From positions 25,921 to 89,920 of the forward strand of contig DAOSDC010000007.1 of assembly GCA_035361955.1 (NCBI GenBank): DNA of 64,000 bases, written 5' to 3'. Position 1 is the first letter of the stretch. Each line of letters starts with the position of its first letter. Shown here in pieces: positions 1-8,503 of the stretch. The DNA comes from UBA6120 sp035361955 (GTDB taxonomy: Bacteria > Bacillota_I > Bacilli_A > RFN20 > CAG-826). Made by a program: the position numbers and the translations under genes. The notes beneath the pieces are model-generated. The model ran no database searches and had not been told where the DNA came from. It saw only the letters and a program-made list of their open reading frames with translations.

Positions 1-492
1 GCGTTGCTTTTCATCGGATGACAAAGAAGGTAACATCGACCAATAAGCGATGTCGTTAAACGTAAACGTGATTTCCCACAGCAGATAAAATACACCGAAA
101 ATCGCCACAAATCCCCAGCCGACCGGTCGTACGAGGAACAAAATCAAGAGGGCGACTGACGTGGTGACAGCCCCAAGGAAAATCCAAGGTTTGTATTTGC
201 CCCATTTCCAATGGGTGTTTTCGATAATCGACCCGATCATCGGATCGTTGACGCCATCCCAAATGCGCGCGATGACGATGATGGCCGTAATGACGCCAAA
301 TTGCACCGCGTATTGAGCTTCGTCCAAAACACCGGTGTATTGGATGTAAGTCAGAAAGAATAATGAAATGAGCGTATAAGCGGCGTCACGACCAATGCCA
401 CTGAGGGAATAAATCCACTTTGTTGGCTTGGGTACGACGTCGCCTTTAAACGTCTCGGTAAGATTAAAACCTAACTTGCGCTTTTCTTTCAT
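1..492 (-). CDS. GPH-family sugar:cation symporter (MFS), partial
   Basis: N-terminal 164 codons of a gene that runs off the left edge. The start at 492 opens with MKEKRKLGFNLTE. The signature region around residues 70-100 (WDGVNDPMIGSIIENT, then WGKYKPWI) is typical of the glycoside-pentoside-hexuronide branch of the major facilitator superfamily, which imports sugars or glycosides with a cation. Hydrophobic segments at about residues 30-50, 70-85 and 105-140 are membrane helices. A promoter lies just upstream at 536-563. The divergent GH3 glycosidase nearby makes uptake of a glycoside or released sugar plausible. The substrate cannot be read from this fragment. A second member of the family is at 37541-38950. 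Confidence 0.85.
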   Translation of the reverse strand, partial: MKEKRKLGFNLTETFKGDVVPKPTKWIYSLSGIGRDAAYTLISLFFLTYIQYTGVLDEAQYAVQFGVITAIIVIARIWDGVNDPMIGSIIENTHWKWGKYKPWIFLGAVTTSVALLILFLVRPVGWGFVAIFGVFYLLWEITFTFNDIAYWSMLPSLSSDEKQR

Positions 493-535
493 ATGATGAT
501 ATCCATTCTCCCAATCGGGTCACAGTTATCATCAT

Positions 536-563
536 TTTATATTCAATGATGGTTTATTGGCAA
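536..563 (-). promoter_or_regulatory. Promoter of the left-edge sugar symporter
   Basis: On the minus strand TTGCCA (558-563) and TATAAA (536-541) are separated by 16 bp. The predicted transcript starts about 40 nt before the symporter ATG at 492. This separates the symporter from the upstream ceo-like gene. Confidence 0.5.
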
Positions 564-576
564 TCACACATTGCGA

Positions 577-1674
577 TTATTTCTTGACATGATAAGGATA
601 GTGCGATTCACGATTTTGAAATGCGATGATATCGGGGTTAACAATGCGACCAGCTTCGATTTCCACGGCGTGTTCAAGCACATTGTCACCAATGTAGGTT
701 CCATGCTTTAAGAAATATCGTAGATATGGAAGAATCGCGCCACTGAGTTCATAAGACGCCGATTCCCAAAAATATGTCGGACTATGGTTAACAGCATAAT
801 AAATACTGGGTCCAACTTCGAATGTCGGTTGATCAAATCCTGTTGGTTTGGCGAACTCAAAACCCATACCCGTGTCACAACTGACGTCGATGATTAGCTG
901 TTTTTTTCCGTTTTTAATAACGTCGTCATATGTCAAAAACATGATTGGTTTCAGCGGGTTTTGTAAGACGCAGTTGACGATGATATCGTATTGAGACAGT
1001 TCGTCGGCCGCCCGTTTTCCATTCATGATCACGGCTCCTTTGACGATGCGGTAATTTTTGTATGTTACGAAACCTAATGCATCAGCGACTTCAAATCGTG
1101 TCCTTCGTGAATAAACACTAATATCGTGGGCGCCCAGTCCGCGCAGCGCGTTGATGGCGCCTTTTCCTGTCGAACCATACCCGATTACGGCGACTTTCCG
1201 CTCCTGGCCATAAACGCCACCGGTCATTCCTAAATGCGTTAAGGCGTGGATTACCGAAGCATAACCCGCCAGTTCGTTGTTTCTAGAAAAGATGTGCTCC
1301 TGGCGCACGTTATTTTTCCATCGAAACATTGCTTCCCAAGCGATGAAAGTCATGTTCTTTTTTATGCCGATATCGGTAATCGCTTTACTTTGAACACAGT
1401 GAGGCCAGCCCCATAAAATCTGATTTTCGCGAAAATGGACAAAATCTTTCGGGGTCGGCTTTGCAAGAATAATGACGTCGCAAGTATCAAAAATGCGTTC
1501 GCGATTCATCGTCGTCAGTAAATTTGACTGTTTCAAATCGTCGAGTCCGGGATAATCGTTTTCAAACACAAGTTGTTCCAGTTCGTGTTTGCTTAACTCC
1601 TTGATGTGACTAGCATGAAGTGGGTAGCGCTTTTCATTCTTTTTCGTCGATGTGCTGATAATTCCGATTTTCAT
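577..1674 (-). CDS. N5-(carboxyethyl)ornithine synthase-like dehydrogenase
   Basis: 365 aa. It belongs to the alanine dehydrogenase/PNT fold family and looks most like N5-(carboxyethyl)ornithine synthase, which reductively joins pyruvate to ornithine (or lysine) using NADPH. The start MKIGIISTSTKKNEKRYPLH has the family's N-terminal substrate domain. A Rossmann motif VAVIGYGSTGKGA sits near residue 180. The start at 1674 is chosen because AAAGGAG lies 8 nt upstream; an in-frame codon 48 nt earlier lacks this. The family is described from lactococci and its physiological role is unclear. A lysine-pathway or alanine-type dehydrogenase is the alternative. It has its own promoter (1754-1782) divergent from the GH3 gene. 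Confidence 0.8.
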   Translation of the reverse strand: MKIGIISTSTKKNEKRYPLHASHIKELSKHELEQLVFENDYPGLDDLKQSNLLTTMNRERIFDTCDVIILAKPTPKDFVHFRENQILWGWPHCVQSKAITDIGIKKNMTFIAWEAMFRWKNNVRQEHIFSRNNELAGYASVIHALTHLGMTGGVYGQERKVAVIGYGSTGKGAINALRGLGAHDISVYSRRTRFEVADALGFVTYKNYRIVKGAVIMNGKRAADELSQYDIIVNCVLQNPLKPIMFLTYDDVIKNGKKQLIIDVSCDTGMGFEFAKPTGFDQPTFEVGPSIYYAVNHSPTYFWESASYELSGAILPYLRYFLKHGTYIGDNVLEHAVEIEAGRIVNPDIIAFQNRESHYPYHVKK

Positions 1675-1753
1675 GATTGCTGCTCCTTTTTGAAATATGA
1701 AATCATTTGCCGCGATGGGCAATTAAAACAAATCTATGTCAAGATTTAACTAA

Positions 1754-1782
1754 ATTTTACCTTTTTTAGCACATTATTACAA
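1754..1782 (-). promoter_or_regulatory. Promoter of the ceo-like gene
   Basis: Minus strand TTGTAA (1777-1782), 17-bp spacer, TAAAAT (1754-1759). It leaves a leader of roughly 70 nt before the ATG at 1674. It is divergent from the GH3 promoter at 1820-1848. Confidence 0.5.
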
Positions 1783-1819
1783 ATTAGGGCTGTTTCCGAC
1801 GTTGTTGCGGTTGAAATTG

Positions 1820-1848
1820 TTATCAATTGATTAACTGCCATTTATAAT
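1820..1848 (+). promoter_or_regulatory. Near-leaderless promoter of the GH3 gene
   Basis: TTATCA (1820-1825), 17-bp spacer, TATAAT (1843-1848). Only 6 nt separate the -10 hexamer from the ATG at 1855 and no Shine-Dalgarno sequence is present, so the mRNA should start at or next to the A of the ATG. Confidence 0.6.
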
Positions 1849-1854
1849 TAACTT

Positions 1855-4263
1855 ATGAATATTAAAAAACTGATTGAACAGTTGACAATCGAGGAAAAAG
1901 CCGCGCTTTTATCAGGAATTTCTAATTGGGAGACGACGCCGATCGCTCGTTTAGATATTCCTAGCGTCGTGATGGCCGATGGTCCAACCGGACTCCGCAA
2001 AGAAGTACAGGGTGGTAAGTTTTTGGCGCCTTCACTACCCGCTACTTGTTTTCCACTACCAGTCACGCAGGCCAGCACTTGGAACATCGAACTGATCAAA
2101 GCGATGGGAGAAATGATTGCTAAAGAAGCAATCGATCAAGGAGTCGACACCGTTTTGGGTCCGGGCGTCAATATTAAGCGTAGCCCTTTAGGTGGGCGTA
2201 ATTTCGAGTACTTTTCGGAAGATCCGTATTTGGCTGGTCAGATGGGAAGTGCATTCATTAACGGCGTCCAAAGTCAGTACGTCGGTACATCTTTGAAGCA
2301 TTTCGCCCTTAACAATCAAGAATTTCGACGCATGAGCATTTCTGCCGAAGCTTCGATGCGCACGATGCGTGAAATATATTTATTACCGTTTGAATATGCC
2401 GTTAAAACGGCTAGTCCACAGACGATTATGGCTAGTTACAATCGCATCAACGGCATTTACGCGAGTGAGAACAACTGGTTATTGACCGACCTGCTTCGAC
2501 TGGAGTGGAACTATCAAGGACTCGTCGTTTCCGATTGGGGAGCAGTCGTTGACCGCGTCAAAGGTGTCAACGCCGGCATGGATTTAGAAATGCCGACAAG
2601 CAATGGCGCCAACGACGAAAAAATCATCGCCGCCGTGAAAGATGGAACATTATCTTTGGCGAATCTTGACAAGGCAGTCACCAACGTATTGACTTACATC
2701 GAGCGGTGCCTTAACAACCGAACCAAGACGAAAAAAGCACCAAAATACGATTATGACACGGGCCATGACATGGCGAAGCGAGTCGCGATTGAAGGGGCGG
2801 TCCTGTTAAAAAATGATCGTGATCTATTGCCAATTAAGGCGGGACAAAGTATCGCTGTCATCGGTGAACTAGCTCATAAACCACGATACCAAGGCAGCGG
2901 ATCCTCGCAAGTCAACCCCCGTCGCCTCGTTTCGTTTACACAAGCACTTGATGAAAATTCGATTAGTTATGACTATGCCCCGGGATATGGCCGACATTAT
3001 ATTAAGAAAATCAAACTTGCCCAACAAATCGCCAAAGCCAAAGATGTCATATTAATTTTTGCCGGTTTGACTGAAGAATACGAATCAGAAGGTTTCGACC
3101 GTAAACATTTAAACTTACCAAAAGATCAAATCAAACTGATTGACGCCATTGTTAAGGTGAACCCAAACGTCGTCCTCGTTTTATCGCTTGGATCGCCGGT
3201 GGTCATGCCCTTTGCCAGCACCATTCCATCAATTTTGAACATGTACTTGGCCGGCGAAGCTTTTGGTGAAGCAGCATATGATTTGATTTTCGGAGTTGCC
3301 AATCCGAGCGGAAAACTCGCGGAAACGTTTCCCAAGCGAATTGAGGATCATCCAAGTTTTGGATCATTTCCGATGGGACCTCAGCAAGTCGTATACAAGG
3401 AAGGCATTTACGTGGGCTACCGCCACTATGACAAATCGCGCAAAGACGTGCTGTTCCCGTTTGGTCACGGTCTTAGTTACACCGCTTTCCGCTACCGCAA
3501 CTTGATGTTTGAAAACAATTTACTCGAACACGGCGAAATCAAAGTGAGCGTCGAGATAACGAATGTTGGCGACGTACTTGGCGCCGAAGTCGTCCAATTA
3601 TATGTCGGCGAAATGCGTCCCATCGTCGACCGCGCTAGTTTTGGCCTGAAAGCTTTCAAAAAAGTTTTCTTGAAACCTGGCGAAACGAAAACGGTGCTAT
3701 TACCGCTGAACGAGACGGCGTTTCGATACTTTGACGAAAAACTGAACGGGTGGAACATTATCGGGGGCGACTTTAAGATTCTCGTCGGTTCTTCATCGCG
3801 CGACATTCGCCTAAGTGACGTCGTCTACATCGAACCACGGGCAACGATGCTTCCCGATAAGTACAAGTCGTTAATACCGCCAAATGCGCCGGAAAACGGC
3901 GAACGAAACATAGCTTACACAAGGCAAACTATCAATCAAGCAGCGACATTTTATGATGCGCGACGCGTTAGTTTGAATGGTTGGTTGCTATACACGGCCA
4001 TCAAACTTGGTGCCACAAAAATGGTTCCTAAAGGCATCTCGAAAACGGTTAAGAAAATGGTCCGGCAATCGGCGATTATGATGCCACTGCGGCAATTGAG
4101 CAATTTTTCGAGTGGAAAATTGTCGGAAATCGGTGTCGAAGCAATTATTTTGATCATAAAAGGCAAACTTTTAAAAGGTATCAAGATGCTATTCAATGAT
4201 TTGAAAAAACATAAACACAAGTCGACAAAGACGCAAATATATCAAGTACAACCACGCGAATAA
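1855..4263 (+). CDS. Glycoside hydrolase family 3 beta-glycosidase
   Basis: 802 aa. A retaining beta-glycosidase of family GH3, probably a beta-glucosidase or beta-xylosidase. The N-terminal TIM barrel carries SLKHFALNNQE (about residues 146-156) and VVSDWG, whose Asp227 is the expected nucleophile. The alpha/beta sandwich domain follows (AVLLKNDRDLLP, near 315). A fibronectin III-like domain is near residues 560-640 (EITNVGDVLGAEVVQLYVG). About 140 basic residues beyond it are unusual for the family. There is no signal peptide, so the enzyme is cytoplasmic and would act on imported glycosides. Translation appears leaderless. The stop overlaps the next start by one base (TAATG), implying co-translation with the SDR. 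Confidence 0.93.
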   Translation: MNIKKLIEQLTIEEKAALLSGISNWETTPIARLDIPSVVMADGPTGLRKEVQGGKFLAPSLPATCFPLPVTQASTWNIELIKAMGEMIAKEAIDQGVDTVLGPGVNIKRSPLGGRNFEYFSEDPYLAGQMGSAFINGVQSQYVGTSLKHFALNNQEFRRMSISAEASMRTMREIYLLPFEYAVKTASPQTIMASYNRINGIYASENNWLLTDLLRLEWNYQGLVVSDWGAVVDRVKGVNAGMDLEMPTSNGANDEKIIAAVKDGTLSLANLDKAVTNVLTYIERCLNNRTKTKKAPKYDYDTGHDMAKRVAIEGAVLLKNDRDLLPIKAGQSIAVIGELAHKPRYQGSGSSQVNPRRLVSFTQALDENSISYDYAPGYGRHYIKKIKLAQQIAKAKDVILIFAGLTEEYESEGFDRKHLNLPKDQIKLIDAIVKVNPNVVLVLSLGSPVVMPFASTIPSILNMYLAGEAFGEAAYDLIFGVANPSGKLAETFPKRIEDHPSFGSFPMGPQQVVYKEGIYVGYRHYDKSRKDVLFPFGHGLSYTAFRYRNLMFENNLLEHGEIKVSVEITNVGDVLGAEVVQLYVGEMRPIVDRASFGLKAFKKVFLKPGETKTVLLPLNETAFRYFDEKLNGWNIIGGDFKILVGSSSRDIRLSDVVYIEPRATMLPDKYKSLIPPNAPENGERNIAYTRQTINQAATFYDARRVSLNGWLLYTAIKLGATKMVPKGISKTVKKMVRQSAIMMPLRQLSNFSSGKLSEIGVEAIILIIKGKLLKGIKMLFNDLKKHKHKSTKTQIYQVQPRE

Positions 4264-5273
4264 TGAAAGTATTGATTATCGGTGGCACTGGTTTATTAGG
4301 ACTTGAAGCTGCCCAACAACTGTTAGCGAAAAAACAGCAAGTGATTGGCTTGGCGTTACCGCCTTTACCTGTGGGAGTGAGTTTGCCAAGCGGCTATCAG
4401 GTCATTTTTAAAAACTATTTGAATATGGGAGACGATGAACTATTGGCCTTGATGGAAGGCGTCCAAGCGCTCGTGTTCGCCGCCGGTATCGACGAACGAG
4501 TCGAAGGTCAGCACCCTATCTATGACCTATACGATAAATACAACATTCAGCCAGTCATTCGTTTATTAGGTTTGGCCAAAAAAGCGGGCGTACACTCTTC
4601 AGTCGTCTTAGGTTCCTATTTCACGTATGCGCATCGCCTTCATCCTAATTGGCAGTTGGACAAATATCATCCATATATCGCCGCGCGCATCAAGCAAATG
4701 GAAGCGGCATTGGCATATGCCGAAGATGGAACGATGCATGTCGCTGTCCTGGAACTGCCATATATATTCGGCGTCCAACCAGGCCGGCAACCCGTATGGA
4801 CGATTTTGCTTGAACAAATATTGGCGATGAAAAGGCGCACATATTATCCCAAAGGGGGCACGGCCATGGTCACCGTCAGGCAAGTGGGACAAGCCATCGT
4901 CGGAGCGATTAACAAAAACCATGGTGGTAATGCCATTCCCATTGGATATTACAACATGACTTGGAAACAAATGTTGACGCTGTTTCACCGCTACACCGGC
5001 ATCAATCGCAACATCGTCACGATCCCGACTTGGATGTATCGACTCGGCGTCATGCTTATCGTCAAAAAGAAAAAACGCCAAGGCATCGAAATGGGACTTA
5101 ACATGGTTAAGTTTTCGAATGTTATGACGAGCAATCTATTCATCGATAAAAACGAAGGTTCAAAGATGTTGGGGGTCAAACCCGACGATATCCAAACGGC
5201 GATTGCTAACTCAATCCACCTTTCGATGGATGCGATTAAAGGAAAAAAGCTCGAAAAAATGAAAAGCGAATGA
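4263..5273 (+). CDS. NAD(P)-dependent SDR/epimerase-like protein
   Basis: 336 aa. An atypical extended short-chain dehydrogenase with the N-terminal nucleotide motif MKVLIIGGTGLLGLEAAQQL (GGTGLLG). Its SDR pattern is weak beyond the Rossmann fold: HPYIAARIKQMEAAL occupies the region where a YxxxK pair is usual, and VLELPYIFG follows. It may therefore be an NAD(P)-binding reductase or a non-catalytic member. It is translationally coupled to the GH3 gene (one-base overlap), so a role in metabolising a sugar or aglycone released by that enzyme is reasonable but unproven. Confidence 0.75.
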   Translation: MKVLIIGGTGLLGLEAAQQLLAKKQQVIGLALPPLPVGVSLPSGYQVIFKNYLNMGDDELLALMEGVQALVFAAGIDERVEGQHPIYDLYDKYNIQPVIRLLGLAKKAGVHSSVVLGSYFTYAHRLHPNWQLDKYHPYIAARIKQMEAALAYAEDGTMHVAVLELPYIFGVQPGRQPVWTILLEQILAMKRRTYYPKGGTAMVTVRQVGQAIVGAINKNHGGNAIPIGYYNMTWKQMLTLFHRYTGINRNIVTIPTWMYRLGVMLIVKKKKRQGIEMGLNMVKFSNVMTSNLFIDKNEGSKMLGVKPDDIQTAIANSIHLSMDAIKGKKLEKMKSE

Positions 5274-5290
5274 CATCATCTTCGAAAACA

Positions 5291-5319
5291 TTGCTCTCTA
5301 ACAATAGTTAGACTATTAT
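5291..5319 (+). promoter_or_regulatory. Promoter of the sugar transferase gene
   Basis: TTGCTC (5291-5296), 17-bp spacer, TATTAT (5314-5319), with the ATG 16 nt further at 5336. The leader is therefore about 10 nt. Confidence 0.5.
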
Positions 5320-5335
5320 ATTTATTTAGGATTAT

Positions 5336-5962
5336 ATGAGCGATTTGACCGCCAAAAAAACGATTGTCGTCCCTGAATTCGAATTCAAGAAAGACCGCTT
5401 TATGTATGCGTTTACGAAGCGGTTTTTTGATTTATTCGCTTCGTTACTACTTATCATCATATTATTAGTGCCGATGGTCATCGTTTTTATCATCGTCAAA
5501 CTCGATGGCGGACCCGCCATTTTTAAACAGCAGCGTCTTGGTAAAAACGGCAAACAATTCACGATTCTCAAATTTAGGACGATGGTTGTCCATGCCGAAG
5601 AAGATGGCTTTAAATGGGCAACCCCAGATGACCCACGCGTCACTAAGTTCGGTCGCTTTCTTCGCAAGGTTCAAATCGATGAATGGCCGCAATTTTTTAA
5701 CATATTGATAGGGCAAATGTCGTTTGTGGGACCGCGTCCGGAAGTCAAAGATCTCCATGACAAATTTTGTCAGTACGTGATTGGATTCGAAAAGCGGTTG
5801 CTAGTCAAACCGGGTTTGACCGGCTGGGCCCAAGTCAATGGTGGTGCGACTTTGTTGCCCGAGGAAAAAATCATGTTCGATGTCGAATATATCAAGCGCC
5901 GTTCACTTGCGTTCGATCTAAAATGTTTATGGAAGACGATCAAGGTTATATTTCACCCCTAG
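5336..5962 (+). CDS. Undecaprenyl-phosphate sugar phosphotransferase (initiating glycosyltransferase)
   Basis: 208 aa. Bacterial sugar transferase (PF02397 type), the short monotopic form related to PglC and to the catalytic half of WcaJ/WbaP. It transfers a sugar 1-phosphate from a UDP-sugar to the lipid carrier to start a surface glycan. Visible landmarks are an N-terminal hydrophobic helix (about 27-52), FKQQRLGKNGKQFTILKFRTM (positions 5521-5583), the IDEWPQ...GQMSFVGPRPE block holding the catalytic region, and KPGLTGWAQVNG. It is the probable entry point for the polysaccharide genes found from 8.5 to 27 kb. Confidence 0.9.
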   Translation: MSDLTAKKTIVVPEFEFKKDRFMYAFTKRFFDLFASLLLIIILLVPMVIVFIIVKLDGGPAIFKQQRLGKNGKQFTILKFRTMVVHAEEDGFKWATPDDPRVTKFGRFLRKVQIDEWPQFFNILIGQMSFVGPRPEVKDLHDKFCQYVIGFEKRLLVKPGLTGWAQVNGGATLLPEEKIMFDVEYIKRRSLAFDLKCLWKTIKVIFHP

Positions 5963-5986
5963 GGTGATTGAAAAAGGAGCACAACT

Positions 5987-7103
5987 ATGATTATCGGCGT
6001 CCCAAAAGAGATTAAGAAACATGAATACCGGATTGGACTCATTCCCAAACATGCGAAAAGCTATGTCGAGGCAGGACATCAAGTTTTCATCCAAGCGGGG
6101 GGCCGGCACCGGCGCCGGATTCACTGATCAAGAATATTTAGCGGTTGGCTGCAAATTGCTACCGACGATTGAAGACATTTATCAAATCGCCGACATGATC
6201 ATTAAGGTCAAAGAACCGTTACCTCCTGAATACGACCTAATGCAGGAAGGTCAAATCATTTTTACATACTTACATCTGGCCGCCAGTAAGGAGTTGACCG
6301 AAGCGATGTTGCGTCGCAAAGTCGTGGGTGTCGCTTATGAAACGATTACCGACGAACTCGGCAAACTGTCTTGCCTGAAACCGATGTCGGAAGTGGCCGG
6401 GCGCTTGTCGGTCCAAGAAGGAGCCAAATATCTTGAAAAAGAGTTTGGCGGTCGCGGCGTTTTACTCGGTGGCACGGAAACGGTCAAGCCGGCAACGGTG
6501 GTCATCATTGGCGCCGGTGGCGTCAGCGGACGTAACGCCTTGACGATTGCCCTAGGCATGCAAGCGCGCGTTATCGCCATCGACACGAATACCAAATATT
6601 TAGAAACCTTAGTGCCTCAATTCGGTGAACGGCTCAAAGTCGTCGCTAGCAGCGAAGCCAACATCTTAGCGGCAATCAAAGAAGCCGACTTAATCATCTC
6701 CGGTGTTTTGATCACCGGTGCCGCCGCACCGAAAATCATTCGGCGCGAGCACTTACAACTCATGAAACCCGGTGCCGTGTTCGTCGACATCGCCATCGAT
6801 CAAGGCGGTAGCGCCGAAACCAGCCGGCTGACCTATCACGATGATCCGGTTTATGCCGTCGACGGCATCATCCATTATTGCGTTGGCAACATGCCTGGTG
6901 CCGTTCCGCGCACCTCAGCCGAAGCACTCGGAAACGCCACATTGCCGTTTGGTTTGGAGTTGGCGAGCAAGACGCTTCACGAAGCATTTAAAAATCATCA
7001 TTTGCTCGATGGGCTCAACGTTTATTTAGGACAGATGACGCTAGCGCCAGTCGCCGCTCAGTTTGGGATTCCTTACGTTAACGCATATGAAATCTTTAAA
7101 TAA
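5987..7103 (+). CDS. ald: Alanine dehydrogenase, interrupted by a frameshift
   Basis: NAD-dependent L-alanine dehydrogenase (L-alanine to pyruvate and ammonia). The true start is at 5987 (MIIGVPKEIKKHEYRIGLIP), with AAAGGAG upstream. That frame stops soon after residue 38 because a run of six Gs (6097-6102) carries one extra base. Removing one G joins it to the frame used from about 6103 to 7103 and gives a 371-aa protein, the family's usual length. Downstream motifs are intact (VVIIGAGGVSGRNALTIALG; DIAIDQGGSAETSR). Either a homopolymer sequencing error or a real, possibly phase-variable, frameshift explains it. As read, only a product starting internally near 6021 would be made. Confidence 0.85.
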
Positions 7104-7145
7104 ATTTATTTAAAGTGCTATTATAATAACTACCTATGGAAGTCT

Positions 7146-7220
7146 TGCCGAGTCGACAAGTGGTAAGTCAATTGGCTCTGAACCAATCATGCAAAGGTTC
7201 GAATCCTTTCTCGGCAGCCA
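7146..7220 (+). tRNA. tRNA-Gln (anticodon CTG)
   Basis: The acceptor TGCCGAG pairs perfectly with CTCGGCA, the anticodon stem ATTGG/CCAAT encloses the loop CTCTGAA (anticodon CTG), and the T arm is AAAGG-TTCGAAT-CCTTT. CCA is encoded. A -10 box TATAAT (7122-7127) lies 18 nt upstream. Confidence 0.9.
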
Positions 7221-7229
7221 CTGGAAGTT

Positions 7230-7253
7230 AAAGGGGCGGCAACGTCCTTTTTT
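7230..7253 (+). terminator. Weak terminator after tRNA-Gln
   Basis: AAAGG (7230-7234) pairs with CCTTT (7246-7250), followed by TTT. The stem is short (5-6 bp), so confidence is moderate. Confidence 0.4.
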
Positions 7254-7285
7254 ATCAAATAAAGTTTGAAAGGAATCATTCACTG

Positions 7286-8497
7286 ATGAATACTCCACTA
7301 GACATGTTCGTCGCCGCCGAGTTAAAGCGACAAAACGAGGGCTTGGAATTAATCGCCTCGGAAAATTTCACGAGCAAAAAGATTCGCGAATTATGCGGAT
7401 CGGTACTGACAAATAAATATGCCGAAGGGTTTCCTGGCAAACGTTATTACGGCGGTTGTCACATCGTTGATCAAGTTGAAAATTTGGCAATCGAAAAAGC
7501 TTGTGAATTGTTCGGGTGCCGCTATGCCAACGTCCAACCGCATTCTGGCAGTTCCGCCAACATGATCGCATATGCCGCCGTTTTAAAGCCAGGTGACAAA
7601 ATCATGACGTTAGCGCTTGATGAAGGCGGTCATTTAACCCATGGCTCACCCGTCAGTTTTAGCGGCAAATATTACAAGGTCGTTCACTATCGGCTTGGAA
7701 AAGATGGACGCATTGATTATGAAGCGATGCGCAAGTTGGCCCTAGAAGAAAAACCGCAACTCATATTAGCCGGTTTCTCAGCCTATCCTTACACGATTGA
7801 TTTTTCAAAGTTTGGTAGCGTCGCTAGAGAAATCGGAGCCATTTTCATGGTTGACATCGCCCATATTTCCGGACTAGTGGCCACCGGGGCCCATCCTTCG
7901 CCCTTTCCCGATGCCGACATCGTTACCTCGACGACCCACAAAACAATTCGCGGACCGCGTGGTGGACTCATATTGACCAATCGCGAAGATATTTTCAAAA
8001 AAGTCAATAGCGCCACCTTCCCAGGCATGCAAGGCGGCCCCTTGATGCATATCATCGCCGCCAAGGCGCAATGCTTCATCGAAGCACTTGAACCATCGTT
8101 CAAACAATACATCGATCAAGTGTTAATCAATACCAAAGCATGCGCCCAGGAAATGATTAAGCTTGGAGCTAGCGTCAGCGACACCGACACCCATTTATTT
8201 CTCGTCGATACGAAAGCCTCGTTCGATATGACCGGACTTGACGCGCAACAAAAAGTTGAAGAAATCGGAATCACCATCAATAAGAATATGATTCCTGGCG
8301 ACAAGGAAAAACCTTCAGTAACTTCCGGCGTTCGCATTGGGTTGGCCGCGACAACCACACGTGGCCTTACCGAAGATGGCGCACGATTACTCAGCCGGTT
8401 GATTTTTAACTATCTATCGGGCAAAATCGACACCGAAACCGCCCATCAAGAGACAAAGAAACTAGTTGCTATGCTAAAACCGGTCGATCAGTTGTAA
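7286..8497 (+). CDS. glyA: Serine hydroxymethyltransferase
   Basis: 403 aa. PLP enzyme interconverting serine plus tetrahydrofolate with glycine plus methylene-tetrahydrofolate, the main cytoplasmic source of one-carbon units. It begins with the family pattern (LKRQNEGLELIASENF). The PLP-binding lysine is K219 in STTHKTIRGPRGG. The C-terminus has GVRIGLAATTTRGL. GAAAGGA precedes the start. It needs folate, which fits folC and the folate ECF S-component further along. Only 6 nt separate it from the dehydratase gene at 8504, which has no own SD, so the two may be coupled. Confidence 0.97.
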   Translation: MNTPLDMFVAAELKRQNEGLELIASENFTSKKIRELCGSVLTNKYAEGFPGKRYYGGCHIVDQVENLAIEKACELFGCRYANVQPHSGSSANMIAYAAVLKPGDKIMTLALDEGGHLTHGSPVSFSGKYYKVVHYRLGKDGRIDYEAMRKLALEEKPQLILAGFSAYPYTIDFSKFGSVAREIGAIFMVDIAHISGLVATGAHPSPFPDADIVTSTTHKTIRGPRGGLILTNREDIFKKVNSATFPGMQGGPLMHIIAAKAQCFIEALEPSFKQYIDQVLINTKACAQEMIKLGASVSDTDTHLFLVDTKASFDMTGLDAQQKVEEIGITINKNMIPGDKEKPSVTSGVRIGLAATTTRGLTEDGARLLSRLIFNYLSGKIDTETAHQETKKLVAMLKPVDQL

Positions 8498-8503
8498 AAT
8501 AAT

